From: Symploca sp. SIO2C1
Lineage (GTDB): Bacteria > Cyanobacteriota > Cyanobacteriia > Cyanobacteriales > Coleofasciculaceae
DNA: 34,655 nt
NCBI GenBank assembly: GCA_010692635.1
Contig: JAAHGL010000018.1
Location: 1-34,655, forward strand
Reading direction: 5' to 3'
Shown here: positions 6,746 to 14,989 of the stretch, in pieces
How positions within the stretch are numbered: position 1 is the stretch's first letter
How the letters are laid out: every line of letters starts with the position of its first letter
Notes under the pieces: model-generated
Databases searched by the model: none
The model's input: only the letters and a program-made list of their open reading frames with translations
What the model was told of the DNA's origin: nothing
Made by a program: the position numbers and the translations under genes

Positions 6746-8176
6746 TTAGACGGTATCGATTGCCTCGAACTCAAACTTGATTTCCTTCCAAAGTTCGCAA
6801 GCAACTGCCAAATCAGGACTCCACTTGCAGGCTTCGCGGATGACATCGCCACCTTCACGCATGAGGTTACGACCTTCGTTACGCGCTTGGACACAAGCTT
6901 CCAAAGCGACGCGGTTGGCTGTCGCACCAGGAGCATTACCCCAAGGGTGACCTAGAGTACCACCACCGAATTGTAAGCAGGAATCATCACCAAATATTTC
7001 TACGAGCGCAGGCATGTGCCAAACGTGGATGCCACCGGAAGCTACCGGCATTACACCAGGCATAGATGCCCAATCTTGAGTGAAGTAAATCCCCCGTTCA
7101 CGGTCTTGCTCAATGTGGTCTTCCCGCATTAAGTCAACAAAGCCCATGGTGATGCCTTTTTCACCTTCGAGCTTACCAACCACAGTACCGGAGTGGAGGT
7201 GGTCACCACCAGACATCCGCAAGCACTTAGCCAAGACCCGGAAGTGAATACCGTGGATTTTCTGACGGTCGATGACCGCGTGCATCGCACGGTGGATGTG
7301 CAGTAATACACCGTTGCGACGGCACCACTTAGCCAAGGTGGTATTAGCAGTGAAACCACCGGTGAGGTAGTCGTGCATAACGATGGGTGTACCAATTTCT
7401 TTAGCGAACTCCGCACGCTCCATCATTTCTTCGCAGGTAGGAGCGGTAACGTTAAGGTAGTGACCTTTAACTTCACCGGTTTCTGCCTGGGCTTTCTCAA
7501 TAGCTTCTTGTACGAACAGGAAGCGATCGCGCCAGCGCATGAAAGGCTGGGAGTTGATGTTTTCGTCGTCTTTGGTGAAGTCTAGACCACCCCGGAGACA
7601 CTCATAAACTGCACGACCGTAGTTCTTAGCTGATAGACCAAGCTTAGGCTTAATCGTACAACCTAGTAGGGGACGACCGTACTTGTTCAACTTGTCCCGC
7701 TCTACAGTAATACCGTGGGGTGGGCCTTGGAAAGTCTTGAGGTAAGCAATTGGAATCCGCATGTCTTCCAAACGCAGAGCACGCAAAGCTTTGAAACCAA
7801 ACACGTTCCCTACAATTGAGGTCAACATGTTGGTAACAGAACCTTCTTCAAACAGATCCAAGGGGTAGGCAACAAAAGCGATGTATTGGTTATCTTCCCC
7901 AGGTACTGACTCAATGTCATAGCAGCGACCTTTGTAACGGTCGAGGTCTGTCAGCAAGTCTGTCCATACAGTTGTCCAAGTACCAGTGGAAGACTCAGCT
8001 GCCACAGCTGCACCAGCTTCTTCAGGAGGAACCCCAGGCTGTGGGGTCATGCGAAAAGCCGCGAGAATATCCGTATCTTTAGGAGTGTAATCCGGAGTGT
8101 AATAAGTTAATTTATAATCTTTTACCCCGGCCTGATACCCAGCTTTTGACTGAGTTTTGGTTGATGAATAAGCCAT
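6746..8176 (-). CDS. rbcL: RuBisCO large subunit, form IB
   Basis: 476 residues, complete. RbcL carries the active site that joins CO2 to ribulose 1,5-bisphosphate. Active-site stretches are visible: T-I-K-P-K-L-G-L around residue 175, the carbamylated lysine in G-L-D-F-T-K-D-D-E near residue 200, H-R-A-M-H-A-V near 295, loop 6 with V-G-K-L-E-G-E near 335, and S-G-G-I-H near 380. The N-terminus [14 protein letters not shown] is typical of form IB cyanobacterial enzymes. An AAGGAAG ribosome binding site precedes the ATG by a few bases. It is the first gene of rbcL-rbcX-rbcS, with a long upstream region. Confidence 0.99.
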   Translation of the reverse strand: MAYSSTKTQSKAGYQAGVKDYKLTYYTPDYTPKDTDILAAFRMTPQPGVPPEEAGAAVAAESSTGTWTTVWTDLLTDLDRYKGRCYDIESVPGEDNQYIAFVAYPLDLFEEGSVTNMLTSIVGNVFGFKALRALRLEDMRIPIAYLKTFQGPPHGITVERDKLNKYGRPLLGCTIKPKLGLSAKNYGRAVYECLRGGLDFTKDDENINSQPFMRWRDRFLFVQEAIEKAQAETGEVKGHYLNVTAPTCEEMMERAEFAKEIGTPIVMHDYLTGGFTANTTLAKWCRRNGVLLHIHRAMHAVIDRQKIHGIHFRVLAKCLRMSGGDHLHSGTVVGKLEGEKGITMGFVDLMREDHIEQDRERGIYFTQDWASMPGVMPVASGGIHVWHMPALVEIFGDDSCLQFGGGTLGHPWGNAPGATANRVALEACVQARNEGRNLMREGGDVIREACKWSPDLAVACELWKEIKFEFEAIDTV

Positions 8177-8718
8177 GCTTTTCTTCCTTGGAAACTACCG
8201 AATGTTGCGACAGGTTAAGTCGATTTGTTTGTGTTGTAGATTTTTCTTACTCAGAACTAAAATCTTGTCAAAAGCTGCTAACATTAGCCTTCTACTGGAT
8301 GCAACACCACACCCCTATTTCCCATTCCTTGGCTCTTGCCTGGGATTACCATGCACAGGTAAAATTGACAACAAAAAAATCTAAAATAGATAGTCTTGCT
8401 GCCCACAAACCTTGTGACCTAGGTAATACATAATTTCTTAATTGTTTTGTTACTATATCAGGAATTCAATAAGTTCAACTTCAAATATTCTTGAGAATTG
8501 TATAAGTTTATTTTATAGATTATCAACAATTGCAACTTTTTATTAAGTTTTATTAAAAATAATGAGTATGTACATTTTGATGATATTAAGCAATCTGCTA
8601 TAGCAAGTTCATCACCCAAGTGAGCATAAATTGAAATATAGGTTAAGACCAAGTGAGTACAGCGAATAATCAATAGTTTTGCAAATTAGTAGAAAAGGTA
8701 GAGATAAGGAGAATTGCG
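8177..8718. promoter_or_regulatory. Divergent upstream region of rbcL and the propeller gene
   Basis: This 542-base gap holds the promoters for rbcL (minus) and the secreted propeller protein (plus). It is AT-rich from 8400 to 8700. RuBisCO genes in cyanobacteria usually have long leaders with light- and nitrogen-dependent control. I found no exact NtcA site (GTA-N8-TAC); a GTA-N9-TAC lies near 8236. I could not fix a -10/-35 pair with confidence. Short open frames here look random. Confidence 0.6.
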
Positions 8719-9837
8719 ATGGCATCTTTGAGTACCCGTATTGGTCTGATTGTTGGTGTTACCTTGCTGTGGTTCAATTTGCCGATGTACAGAATAAGTC
8801 AAGGAAAACAGCTAAAGACTGATGCTAGTCGGATTTTAGCCCAAAGTAACATCGACCAAGAATTGCCTAAACCCAGGTATGTAGGTGATCCACCACCCCC
8901 AGGAGGTGATCCCTTACCCCCCAATCGAATACGGCAAGAAGTGGAACCCCTGCCTGCTGATTTTCGGGTAAGTGCCTTGCAACCAGACTATACTGGTAAC
9001 CTCTGGATTGGTTCGTGGCTTGGTTTAGCTAGAATCAACCCCAATACTGGTAAAGTATTAGCTCGCTTTAGTCTGCCTAACTATACAATTGGTGCTTTAG
9101 CCCAAGATCGAGTAGGTAGGATTTGGGCGGGAACTTACGAAGGAGTAGTACGGGTAGATCCCCGGAGTGATGAAGTTACGGCTTACAACTTCACCTTACC
9201 TTCTAACCGGGTATTGTCCTTATTAATTGATCGTCGAGGCTATCTTTGGGTAGGAAGCGATCGCGGTTTAAGTCTGATTAGTCCTGATCAAGCATTATTG
9301 ATGACCACATTGCAAGAGTTACCAGGGGTTAGCGCGAATGCTTTAACCTTGGACAATGAAGGGCAACTTTGGGTAGGCACTCTAAAAGGACTAGTGCGAG
9401 TAGATACTGCTAGTGCTCTGATCATCGGTCGCATTACTAATCTACCAGGCACTACAGTACAAACCCTAGCCTTGGATCCACAAGGAATGCTCTGGGTAGG
9501 AACTCCCAACAGCTTATTAGTTATTGACCCTTTAACTAGAGAAGTGTTGCGTTCAGTCACGCCAATGAGAGGACGCAATGTGATGTCTATCGGCTTTTCT
9601 CAAGATAATAGTGTGTGGGTTGGTACAGAGAACGGCTTGTTCAAACTCAACCCTTATAATGGAGCCGTTCTTGGTCAGGTTCCCAACCTGCCCTCTAATA
9701 GTATCCTTTCTCTATCTCCTGACACTGGCAACAAATTATGGGTAGGTACGATGGAAGGACTAGCTTGGATCAGTATGACCAATGGTCGTGTCAGACCTCA
9801 TTATGCTTTTGTTAAAGAGCCACCGGATAATTTTTAG
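8719..9837 (+). CDS. Exported seven-blade beta-propeller protein (Reg_prop type)
   Basis: 372 residues. A hydrophobic N-terminal segment (about 8-24) suggests export or anchoring. After a Pro-rich linker (about 55-75), seven blades of the form G-x-L-W-V-G-T-x-x-G-L-x-R-x-D-P follow: G-N-L-W-I-G-S, G-R-I-W-A-G-T, G-Y-L-W-V-G-S, G-Q-L-W-V-G-T, G-M-L-W-V-G-T, N-S-V-W-V-G-T and N-K-L-W-V-G-T. This is the two-component-regulator propeller repeat, normally the sensor part of hybrid histidine kinases, but no kinase or membrane helix follows here. It may be a stand-alone ligand-binding or scaffold protein of the periplasm. AAGGAG at 8706-8711 supports the start. Confidence 0.85.
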   Translation: MASLSTRIGLIVGVTLLWFNLPMYRISQGKQLKTDASRILAQSNIDQELPKPRYVGDPPPPGGDPLPPNRIRQEVEPLPADFRVSALQPDYTGNLWIGSWLGLARINPNTGKVLARFSLPNYTIGALAQDRVGRIWAGTYEGVVRVDPRSDEVTAYNFTLPSNRVLSLLIDRRGYLWVGSDRGLSLISPDQALLMTTLQELPGVSANALTLDNEGQLWVGTLKGLVRVDTASALIIGRITNLPGTTVQTLALDPQGMLWVGTPNSLLVIDPLTREVLRSVTPMRGRNVMSIGFSQDNSVWVGTENGLFKLNPYNGAVLGQVPNLPSNSILSLSPDTGNKLWVGTMEGLAWISMTNGRVRPHYAFVKEPPDNF

Positions 9838-9850
9838 GTTTTTGCAGCCA

Positions 9851-9963
9851 ACTAGTGCCGCTGCGCGGAATTTAGAATTTAGAATTTAGAATTTAGAATG
9901 CTTATAGAGTAAGGATTCTAACGATCTCAAACTGGTCAGTGACTTTTGCCGCGCTGCACTAGT
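9851..9963. repeat. ACTAGT-bounded element with TTTAGAA heptads
   Basis: The left end ACTAGTGCCGCTGCGCGG (9851-9868) and the right end GCCGCGCTGCACTAGT (9948-9963) are imperfect inverted repeats. Four TTTAGAA-type heptads follow the left end. A single right end of the same kind (CCGCGCAGCGGTACTAGT) occurs at 19502-19519. Confidence 0.65.
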
Positions 9964-10105
9964 ACGAGAAGGCAGGAGGCAGAAGGCAGAACCCACCCCT
10001 AACCCCTCCAAGGATGGGAACAGGAGGCAGGAGGGAAGAAAGCTTACTGTACAAGCTTTTTAACCTTTTTTAACTGGTCACTTATTTCCGCCAAGCTACA
10101 CTAGT
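9958..10105. repeat. ACTAGT-bounded element with GGCAGGA repeats, copy 1
   Basis: The element runs from ACTAGT to ACTAGT and shares its left end with the preceding element. It contains purine-rich AGAAGGCAGGAGGC repeats, an insert with CCCACCCCTAACCCCTCC, and a conserved right half starting GAGGGAAGAAAGCTTACTG and ending TTTCCGCCAAGCT. The right half recurs almost unchanged at 18094-18164 and in shorter form at 14193-14240. Confidence 0.75.
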
Positions 10106-10156
10106 ACTTACTAGCTTCTTGTCGGAAGAATACTAGTTGAATGAATTCTTCATTCA

Positions 10157-10391
10157 ACAATTGATAATGAACAATGGATAATGGATAATTACCTCTCCTT
10201 GAAAGAAGAGGATTGACAATCAGGAAAATATTTTCTTTTTATTTTCTTCATAAATGAAGATGTCAAAGACCAAATTAACCAATTATCAATTATCAATTAT
10301 CAATTATCAATTATCCATTATCCATTATCCATTATCCATTATCAATTATCCATTATCAATTATCCATTATCAATTATCCATTATCCATTGA
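10157..10391. mobile_element. Dispersed non-coding element, copy A
   Basis: A conserved core of about 100 bases (from TACCTCTCCTTGAAAGAAGA to AGACCAAATTAACC) is bordered by GGATAAT/TTATCAA/TTATCCA heptads. Two internal hairpins are visible (CCTCT/AGAGG and CTTCAT/ATGAAG). Near-identical copies lie at 16337-16499 (same direction) and 22543-22744 (inverted). There is no coding capacity. The right heptad array here has about 16 units and ends nine bases from the stop of the kinase-like gene. Confidence 0.85.
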
Positions 10392-10399
10392 TAACATTT

Positions 10400-12490
10400 C
10401 TACTGGATGGCAGCAGCAGGAGGCAGAACTAATTTAGGAGCTGGTGTCACTACTTTCGGCTCTTGGGTTATTTTCTTTTCATTGGGTACTACTACCTCCT
10501 CAGTAGCATCCTTAAGTAAAGCCTCCCGAATCATTCGTGCAATTACTCGTTGTGCTAAACCACCAGCAATTTTTTGTCCCATGCGTTGAGTTTCTTCCTT
10601 CATCAGTAATTCAGGAATCACTGGCACCAGCTGCATTGGATCAAAACCAGGAGTTTCTTTGACAATTTCCCAAATTCCTTTGATATGCTCCGCACTCTTA
10701 ATTGCCTCTGCTGTCATTTCCGGTGTCTGCGTCTGCTCCTGAGGTAACCCCAAAGTTGCCCGCAGATACTTGGATATATTACCAAGAGTCCGACGACCAT
10801 AAGTATCTAACGCCTTAACAATTTCATCCACCAACCGTTCGCGGATAAAATCACCTCGCTCTGAGAAAAGAAACTCCAAGGTTTGATTTAACAATTGATT
10901 GAGTTCGTAATCGGGAGATTTAGAAGCATTGCGCAACAAATTCTCCAGACGGTTCCAGCGAAAACTTTCATCTTTGAACAATAAATCTTTAAGAGAAGCT
11001 CTTAATCGAGGCGAAGGATCAGTCAACAGGCGCTTGGCTACATAAGGATAGGCTTTACTAAGCACTTTAAAGTTGGGATCGACATTAATCGCAATACCTT
11101 CTAAAGTCACTAAAGAGCGAATAATCAGCGCGTAGTAAGCAGGTACTCGAAAGGGATACTCGTACATCAAAGCTGACAATTTGTCAGTGATACTCTTGAA
11201 GTTAAGTTCTGCAACACTAGCTCCCAAAGCATCTTTAAAAACATTCCCTAGAGCAGGAATAATTGGTGTGAGATCGGTATCCGGGGTAAGAAATTCTAGT
11301 TTCACATAGTCATGTGCTAAGCCTTCAAAGTCACGGTTCACTAAATGAACAATCGCTTCAAGCAAACCGTAACGTTGATAGGGTTTCACTTCGCTCATCA
11401 TGCCAAAGTCAATGTAGGCAAGCTTTCCATCTTCTGTTGCTAACAAATTGCCGGGATGAGGATCTGCGTGGAAAAAACCATGTTCCAGGAGTTGCCTGAG
11501 TGAACATTGAACACCGATTTCAATCAAATACTTGGCGTCAATCCCTTGGGATTTAATTGCTTCCATATTAGTCAGCTTAGTCCCAGAGATCCATTCCATT
11601 GTTATGACACGACGCCCTGTATATTCCCAATAAATTTGAGGAATATAAATGTCATTCAAATGACCATAAAGTTGAGCAAAACGTTCTGCATTGCGTCCTT
11701 CCTGAGTGTAATTCATTTCCTCAAAAATGCGGATGCCAAATTCATCCATAATGGCAACCAAATCGCTCCGCACCTGCTTAAAAGTCTTTTTCACCAACCC
11801 AGCAACACTGCGCAGAATATACATATCCAGGGTAATGCGCTGCGCTAATCCAGGTCGCTGCACTTTCACTGCTACAGTTTCCCCAGTTTTGAGCTTGCCT
11901 TTGTAAACTTGTCCTAGGGAAGCCGCTGCTACAGGTTCTGAGGTAAGCTCGGCGTAAATTTCTTCCGGGGGAGCACCTAATTCTTCTTCAATAAATCGAA
12001 AAGCAACTTCGTTGGGAAACGCTGGCAATTGGTCTTGCAACAGAGATAACTCTTCTAAAAAAACAGAGGGCACTAAATCTGGTCTGGTTGAGAGTGCTTG
12101 TCCTACCTTGATGTAAGCTGGTCCAAGTTCGGTCAAAATTTCCCGCAGTTGAATTGCTCTATCCCGTCCCTGAGATAGGGTTTTTCCCCGAAGACGATCC
12201 CACCAGATACCAATACTAAAGGAGGCAAATGGCAAAAAAATACTTACAACCCGCCCGAATACTTGTAACGGTTTTTTACCATATTGAGCCTCGATCGCAA
12301 CTGGATCGTAACGCAAAGTCTCTTGACCCAGCGGTGATGACTTAGCCAGTAACTCTTCTGGTGGCACTTCTTTTGCACTTAACTCATGCTCAATTTCTAT
12401 CGGTTCGGTAGGCAATTGCACAACTGACTCCTCCACAAAGACTTCTGAGTTGATTTCGTGGGAGATGGGGGAAACTTTTTTTAGATTCAT
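10400..12490 (-). CDS. ABC1/UbiB (AarF) family atypical kinase-like protein
   Basis: 696 residues. The family hallmarks are all visible: the K-x-G-Q motif within Y-I-K-V-G-Q-A-L-S-T-R-P-D-L (K128-Q131), the Ala-rich nucleotide loop A-A-A-S-L-G-Q (188-194), the lysine of V-A-V-K-V-Q-R (K209), the catalytic loop F-F-H-A-D-P-H-P-G-N (about 339-348), and the metal-binding Y-I-D-F-G (359-363). Members act as ATPases/kinases in quinone or prenyl-lipid metabolism; cyanobacteria and plastids hold several copies (ABC1K). The first 80 residues and the C-terminal tail are poorly conserved and the end is Pro/Ala-rich. Its 3' end abuts a repeat element. The precise substrate is unknown. Confidence 0.93.
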   Translation of the reverse strand: MNLKKVSPISHEINSEVFVEESVVQLPTEPIEIEHELSAKEVPPEELLAKSSPLGQETLRYDPVAIEAQYGKKPLQVFGRVVSIFLPFASFSIGIWWDRLRGKTLSQGRDRAIQLREILTELGPAYIKVGQALSTRPDLVPSVFLEELSLLQDQLPAFPNEVAFRFIEEELGAPPEEIYAELTSEPVAAASLGQVYKGKLKTGETVAVKVQRPGLAQRITLDMYILRSVAGLVKKTFKQVRSDLVAIMDEFGIRIFEEMNYTQEGRNAERFAQLYGHLNDIYIPQIYWEYTGRRVITMEWISGTKLTNMEAIKSQGIDAKYLIEIGVQCSLRQLLEHGFFHADPHPGNLLATEDGKLAYIDFGMMSEVKPYQRYGLLEAIVHLVNRDFEGLAHDYVKLEFLTPDTDLTPIIPALGNVFKDALGASVAELNFKSITDKLSALMYEYPFRVPAYYALIIRSLVTLEGIAINVDPNFKVLSKAYPYVAKRLLTDPSPRLRASLKDLLFKDESFRWNRLENLLRNASKSPDYELNQLLNQTLEFLFSERGDFIRERLVDEIVKALDTYGRRTLGNISKYLRATLGLPQEQTQTPEMTAEAIKSAEHIKGIWEIVKETPGFDPMQLVPVIPELLMKEETQRMGQKIAGGLAQRVIARMIREALLKDATEEVVVPNEKKITQEPKVVTPAPKLVLPPAAAIQ

Positions 12491-12766
12491 ATCTAGTAGG
12501 TAAACCGATAGGAGCAGCTCTGTAAATTATTGTAACAATAACTGCTTTAAACTCTCACAGATCATGCCTTATCTAACGTGTCGGTTTGCTAAAGCTCTGT
12601 CTTGTCTAGACTAGTTGGGAGTGCGAAACCTCAAAGTGTCATTGCTAACTTACAGCACTTTGTAGCTTAATGAGGTACCTCCTGCCTTCTGCCTCCTGCC
12701 TTCTGCCTCCTGCCTTCAAGCGACAAATTCTGTACTTCACTTAGAGGAAAACCGCTGTATTAACTA
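12491..12766. repeat. Intergenic gap with a GCCTCCTGCCTTCT repeat
   Basis: About 45 bases at 12677-12721 repeat CCTGCCTTCTGCCTC, the complement of the GGCAGGA repeats elsewhere in the window. The rest of the gap holds no recognisable gene or site. Confidence 0.6.
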
Positions 12767-13342
12767 CTACTCAAAATGACATCGGTGTTGCAATGCTTGC
12801 CGCAGTAATAATTTATAATCCTCTTCATCAATTGTACAAGCACCAAAGCGTTCTAAATGGGGATTGTTCATTTGAGCGTCAAAGAGATGAAAGCCACGGT
12901 TTCGCAGTCGTTCAACCAACTTTACCATAGCTACTTTAGAGCCTTCAGAAATCCGATAGAACATTGATTCACCAATGAAAGCTCCCCCGATAACTATGCC
13001 TAAAATTCCTCCTGCTAGCTGATTATCCTGCCAAGTTTCAAAACTATACGCCCAACCTGCTTGATAAAGTGCTTGATAAATATCCTGGAGCTCGCTAGAA
13101 ATCCAGGTAGAATCTCTATCCGCACAACCGGCAATGACACTTTGAAAGTCTCCGTTAATGGCAATACTAAAACGTTCTTGATTTAGAACACGCTGCAGGG
13201 ATTTCGGATAGCGAAACCGCTCATCAAGGGGAATAATCGCTCTTTTGCGACTGGTATACCATCCTAGATTCCCATTTTCATCTGCCATCAGAAAGTAGCC
13301 TTGGGCATACCCCTGAATCAAAGAAGGAATGTCAAGTTCCAT
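12767..13342 (-). CDS. aat: Leucyl/phenylalanyl-tRNA--protein transferase
   Basis: 191 residues. This enzyme adds Leu or Phe from aminoacyl-tRNA to proteins with an N-terminal Arg or Lys, marking them for ClpS/ClpAP-type degradation. Family stretches are Y-A-Q-G-Y-F-L-M-A near the start, I-A-G-C-A-D-R-D-S-T-W-I, then A-G-G-I-L-G-I-V-I-G-G-A-F-I-G-E-S-M-F, S-K-V-A-M-V-K-L, and the closing H-L-F-D-A-Q-M-N-N-P-H-L-E-R-F-G-A. The protein is slightly shorter at the N-terminus than the E. coli enzyme, as is common in cyanobacteria. It is divergent from the small gene at 13390, with 47 bases between the two start codons. Confidence 0.93.
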   Translation of the reverse strand: MELDIPSLIQGYAQGYFLMADENGNLGWYTSRKRAIIPLDERFRYPKSLQRVLNQERFSIAINGDFQSVIAGCADRDSTWISSELQDIYQALYQAGWAYSFETWQDNQLAGGILGIVIGGAFIGESMFYRISEGSKVAMVKLVERLRNRGFHLFDAQMNNPHLERFGACTIDEEDYKLLLRQALQHRCHFE

Positions 13343-13389
13343 ACAGATAGCTAAAATGATTCCCAGACAACTGCCACATTAATGAATCT

Positions 13390-13719
13390 ATGCCTCAACC
13401 GATTCCACCTATTACCCTTCCACCGGCTCAGAATCCCCAACAGGAAGGTGAATGGTTACGAGAGACTCTTGCCAACTGGCTAGATCAAGAATTTCTCCCA
13501 GAACCAGTTAATCAGAAAATTGCTCACAGAGCCTCTCAAATCTTTGTTCGCCAACGGATGGAAGGGGAGAATGATCTCGGCTCCCTAGTGATTGCTATTG
13601 TGGCAGAGATGCAGTCGTTTGACTTTCGAGAAAGTTTTTACAGTGAATTTGCGATCGCTAATGCTGTTAGTGACTTACTCTTACAGAGTCTTGGTATTGA
13701 TAACTGCTGTGGACAATGA
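13390..13719 (+). CDS. Small protein of unknown function
   Basis: 109 residues, not assigned to a named family. It begins with a Pro-rich tail (M-P-Q-P-I-P-P-I-T-L-P-P-A) and continues as an acidic helical domain: E-W-L-R-E-T-L-A-N-W-L-D-Q-E-F-L-P-E-P-V-N, then I-A-H-R-A-S-Q-I-F-V-R-Q-R, then a stretch with F-D-F-R-E-S-F-Y-S-E-F-A-I-A-N-A-V. It has no signal or membrane segment. The frame is open with normal codon use and is divergent from aat. A HIP1 site lies within it. Likely a conserved cyanobacterial cytosolic protein. Confidence 0.65.
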   Translation: MPQPIPPITLPPAQNPQQEGEWLRETLANWLDQEFLPEPVNQKIAHRASQIFVRQRMEGENDLGSLVIAIVAEMQSFDFRESFYSEFAIANAVSDLLLQSLGIDNCCGQ

Positions 13720-13770
13720 AGTTAAAGGGCAAAAGAATTGTCTTGTTTTACTTTTGCCTTTTGCCTGTTT

Positions 13771-14073
13771 CTACCAGCTAGATTTAACCACTCCTGGTAA
13801 CAAACCTTCATGAGCCCACTCTCGGAAAACGTTGCGGGATAGTCCAAAATCCCGGTAGTAGCCGCGAGGACGTCCTGTTACCCAGCAGCGGTTTCGCCGA
13901 CGACTAGGAGCACTATTGCGGGGCAACTGTTGTAATTGCCGATGAAGATCCAGCTTCTCTCGTTGAGAAGTAGCTGTTCTAAACTGCTCCTTGAGATCTG
14001 CTCGTTTGTCTGCGTACTTCTCTCTCAACTTTTGGCGTTTTTTCTCCCGCTCGATCATTGCTTTTTTAGCCAT
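13771..14073 (-). CDS. rpsN: 30S ribosomal protein S14
   Basis: 100 residues. S14 helps assemble the head of the small ribosomal subunit. This is the long, zinc-free form: no C-x-x-C pairs, but the C-terminal signature [21 protein letters not shown] is present, after a Lys/Arg-rich N-terminus ([13 protein letters not shown]). It ends in P-G-V-V-K-S-S-W, as in other bacteria. It follows nth, rseP and serS on the same strand, but a repeat element separates it from nth, so it may have its own promoter. Confidence 0.97.
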   Translation of the reverse strand: MAKKAMIEREKKRQKLREKYADKRADLKEQFRTATSQREKLDLHRQLQQLPRNSAPSRRRNRCWVTGRPRGYYRDFGLSRNVFREWAHEGLLPGVVKSSW

Positions 14074-14154
14074 AGATCATCTAACTTTCCCTAAATAAAG
14101 ACACCGTTTCTTATCTTAACCCGTTGCCTCAGGAGTTGTACCAGATAAATCGGC

Positions 14155-14240
14155 GCTAGGGCAAGAAGGCAGGAGGCAGAAGGCAGGAGGCAGGAGGGAA
14201 GAAAGCTCAGTGGTGGGTTATTTCCGCGGCGCTGCACTAG
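14155..14240. repeat. CTAG-bounded GGCAGGA element overlapping the end of nth
   Basis: A shorter relative of the elements at 9958-10105 and 18054-18164: a CTAGG left end, AGAAGGCAGGAGGC repeats, GAGGGAAGAAAGCT, then TTATTTCCGCGGCGCTGCACTAG. The last 23 bases code for the final seven residues and the stop codon of nth. Confidence 0.7.
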
Positions 14241-14877
14241 GACACAAATCTGCCAAGATACAAGCATCGCACTCCGGTTTGCGTGCCTGACAAATGGCTC
14301 GACCATGATAGATTAGCCGAATTGACCAATTTTCCCAATCTGCTTCGGGTAACAGTCGCATTAAATCTCGTTCGATACGAATAGGATCTTTGTGCTCTGT
14401 TAAACCCAGACGCTGAGTCAGGCGTTTAACGTGAGTATCTACAGTAACTCCTTGATGGATGCCATAGGCATGGGCAAGAACCACATTGGCTGTTTTACGA
14501 GCAACTCCTGGCAGCTCCAGTAGTTCTTCCATGCGTTTTGGCACTTTACCGTTAAACTTCTCCACTATTCTGCGGCAGGCACCTTGGATATTTTTCGCCT
14601 TGTTACGATAGAAGCCAGTAGAACGCACTAAGTTTTCTAGCACTTCTAAATCAGCATTGGCGAGGGCTGTGGCATCAGGAAATTGCTTAAACAACTCTGG
14701 CGTTACTTGATTGACTCGTTCATCGGTACATTGAGCAGAGAGGATAGTTGCTACTAGCAACTGTACTGGTGTTTGGTAGTCCAAGGTACAGGTTGCTTCA
14801 GGATAAAGTTGCTTGAGGCGAATTAGAATTTCTAGAGTCCGCTGTTGCTTGGCGGACCATTTACGGGTAATGCTCAC
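14218..14877 (-). CDS. nth: Endonuclease III (base excision repair DNA glycosylase/AP lyase)
   Basis: 219 residues. It removes oxidised pyrimidines from DNA and nicks the abasic site. The helix-hairpin-helix E-L-P-G-V-A-R-K-T-A-N-V-V-L holds the catalytic lysine (K128), and V-D-T-H-V-K-R-L holds the catalytic aspartate (D147). The 4Fe-4S cluster loop C-x6-C-x2-C-x5-C is complete (C196, C203, C206, C212). After the last cysteine the sequence P-S-A-A-P-R-K and the stop are read from a dispersed repeat, so the natural C-terminus may have been replaced; this should not affect catalysis. It lies between rpsN and rseP. Confidence 0.96.
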   Translation of the reverse strand: MSITRKWSAKQQRTLEILIRLKQLYPEATCTLDYQTPVQLLVATILSAQCTDERVNQVTPELFKQFPDATALANADLEVLENLVRSTGFYRNKAKNIQGACRRIVEKFNGKVPKRMEELLELPGVARKTANVVLAHAYGIHQGVTVDTHVKRLTQRLGLTEHKDPIRIERDLMRLLPEADWENWSIRLIYHGRAICQARKPECDACILADLCPSAAPRK

Positions 14878-14880
14878 GGT

Positions 14881-14989
14881 GAGAATTTAGAATTTAGAAT
14901 TTAGAATTTAGAATTTAGAATGCTCTCCCAAAAGATGTTAAGTGTTAGGTTTCCTAACACCTAACACCTAACACCTAATACCTAATAAC
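14881..14989. repeat. TTTAGAA heptads followed by TAACACC heptads
   Basis: About six GAATTTA units (14882-14921) are followed by a hairpin (GTGTTAGG / CCTAACAC) that leads into CTAACAC/CTAATAC heptads ending two bases before the rseP stop. Nothing coding is seen. The hairpin could act as a processing or stop point after rseP. Confidence 0.7.

Noticed and set aside
8230-8250. NtcA-like site upstream of rbcL
   Set aside because: The half-sites GTA and TAC are nine bases apart rather than eight, so it does not fit the consensus.
8458-8673. 71-codon minus-strand frame between rbcL and the propeller gene
   Set aside because: AT-driven composition (runs of Leu/Ile/Asn/Lys), no ribosome binding site and no recognisable family.
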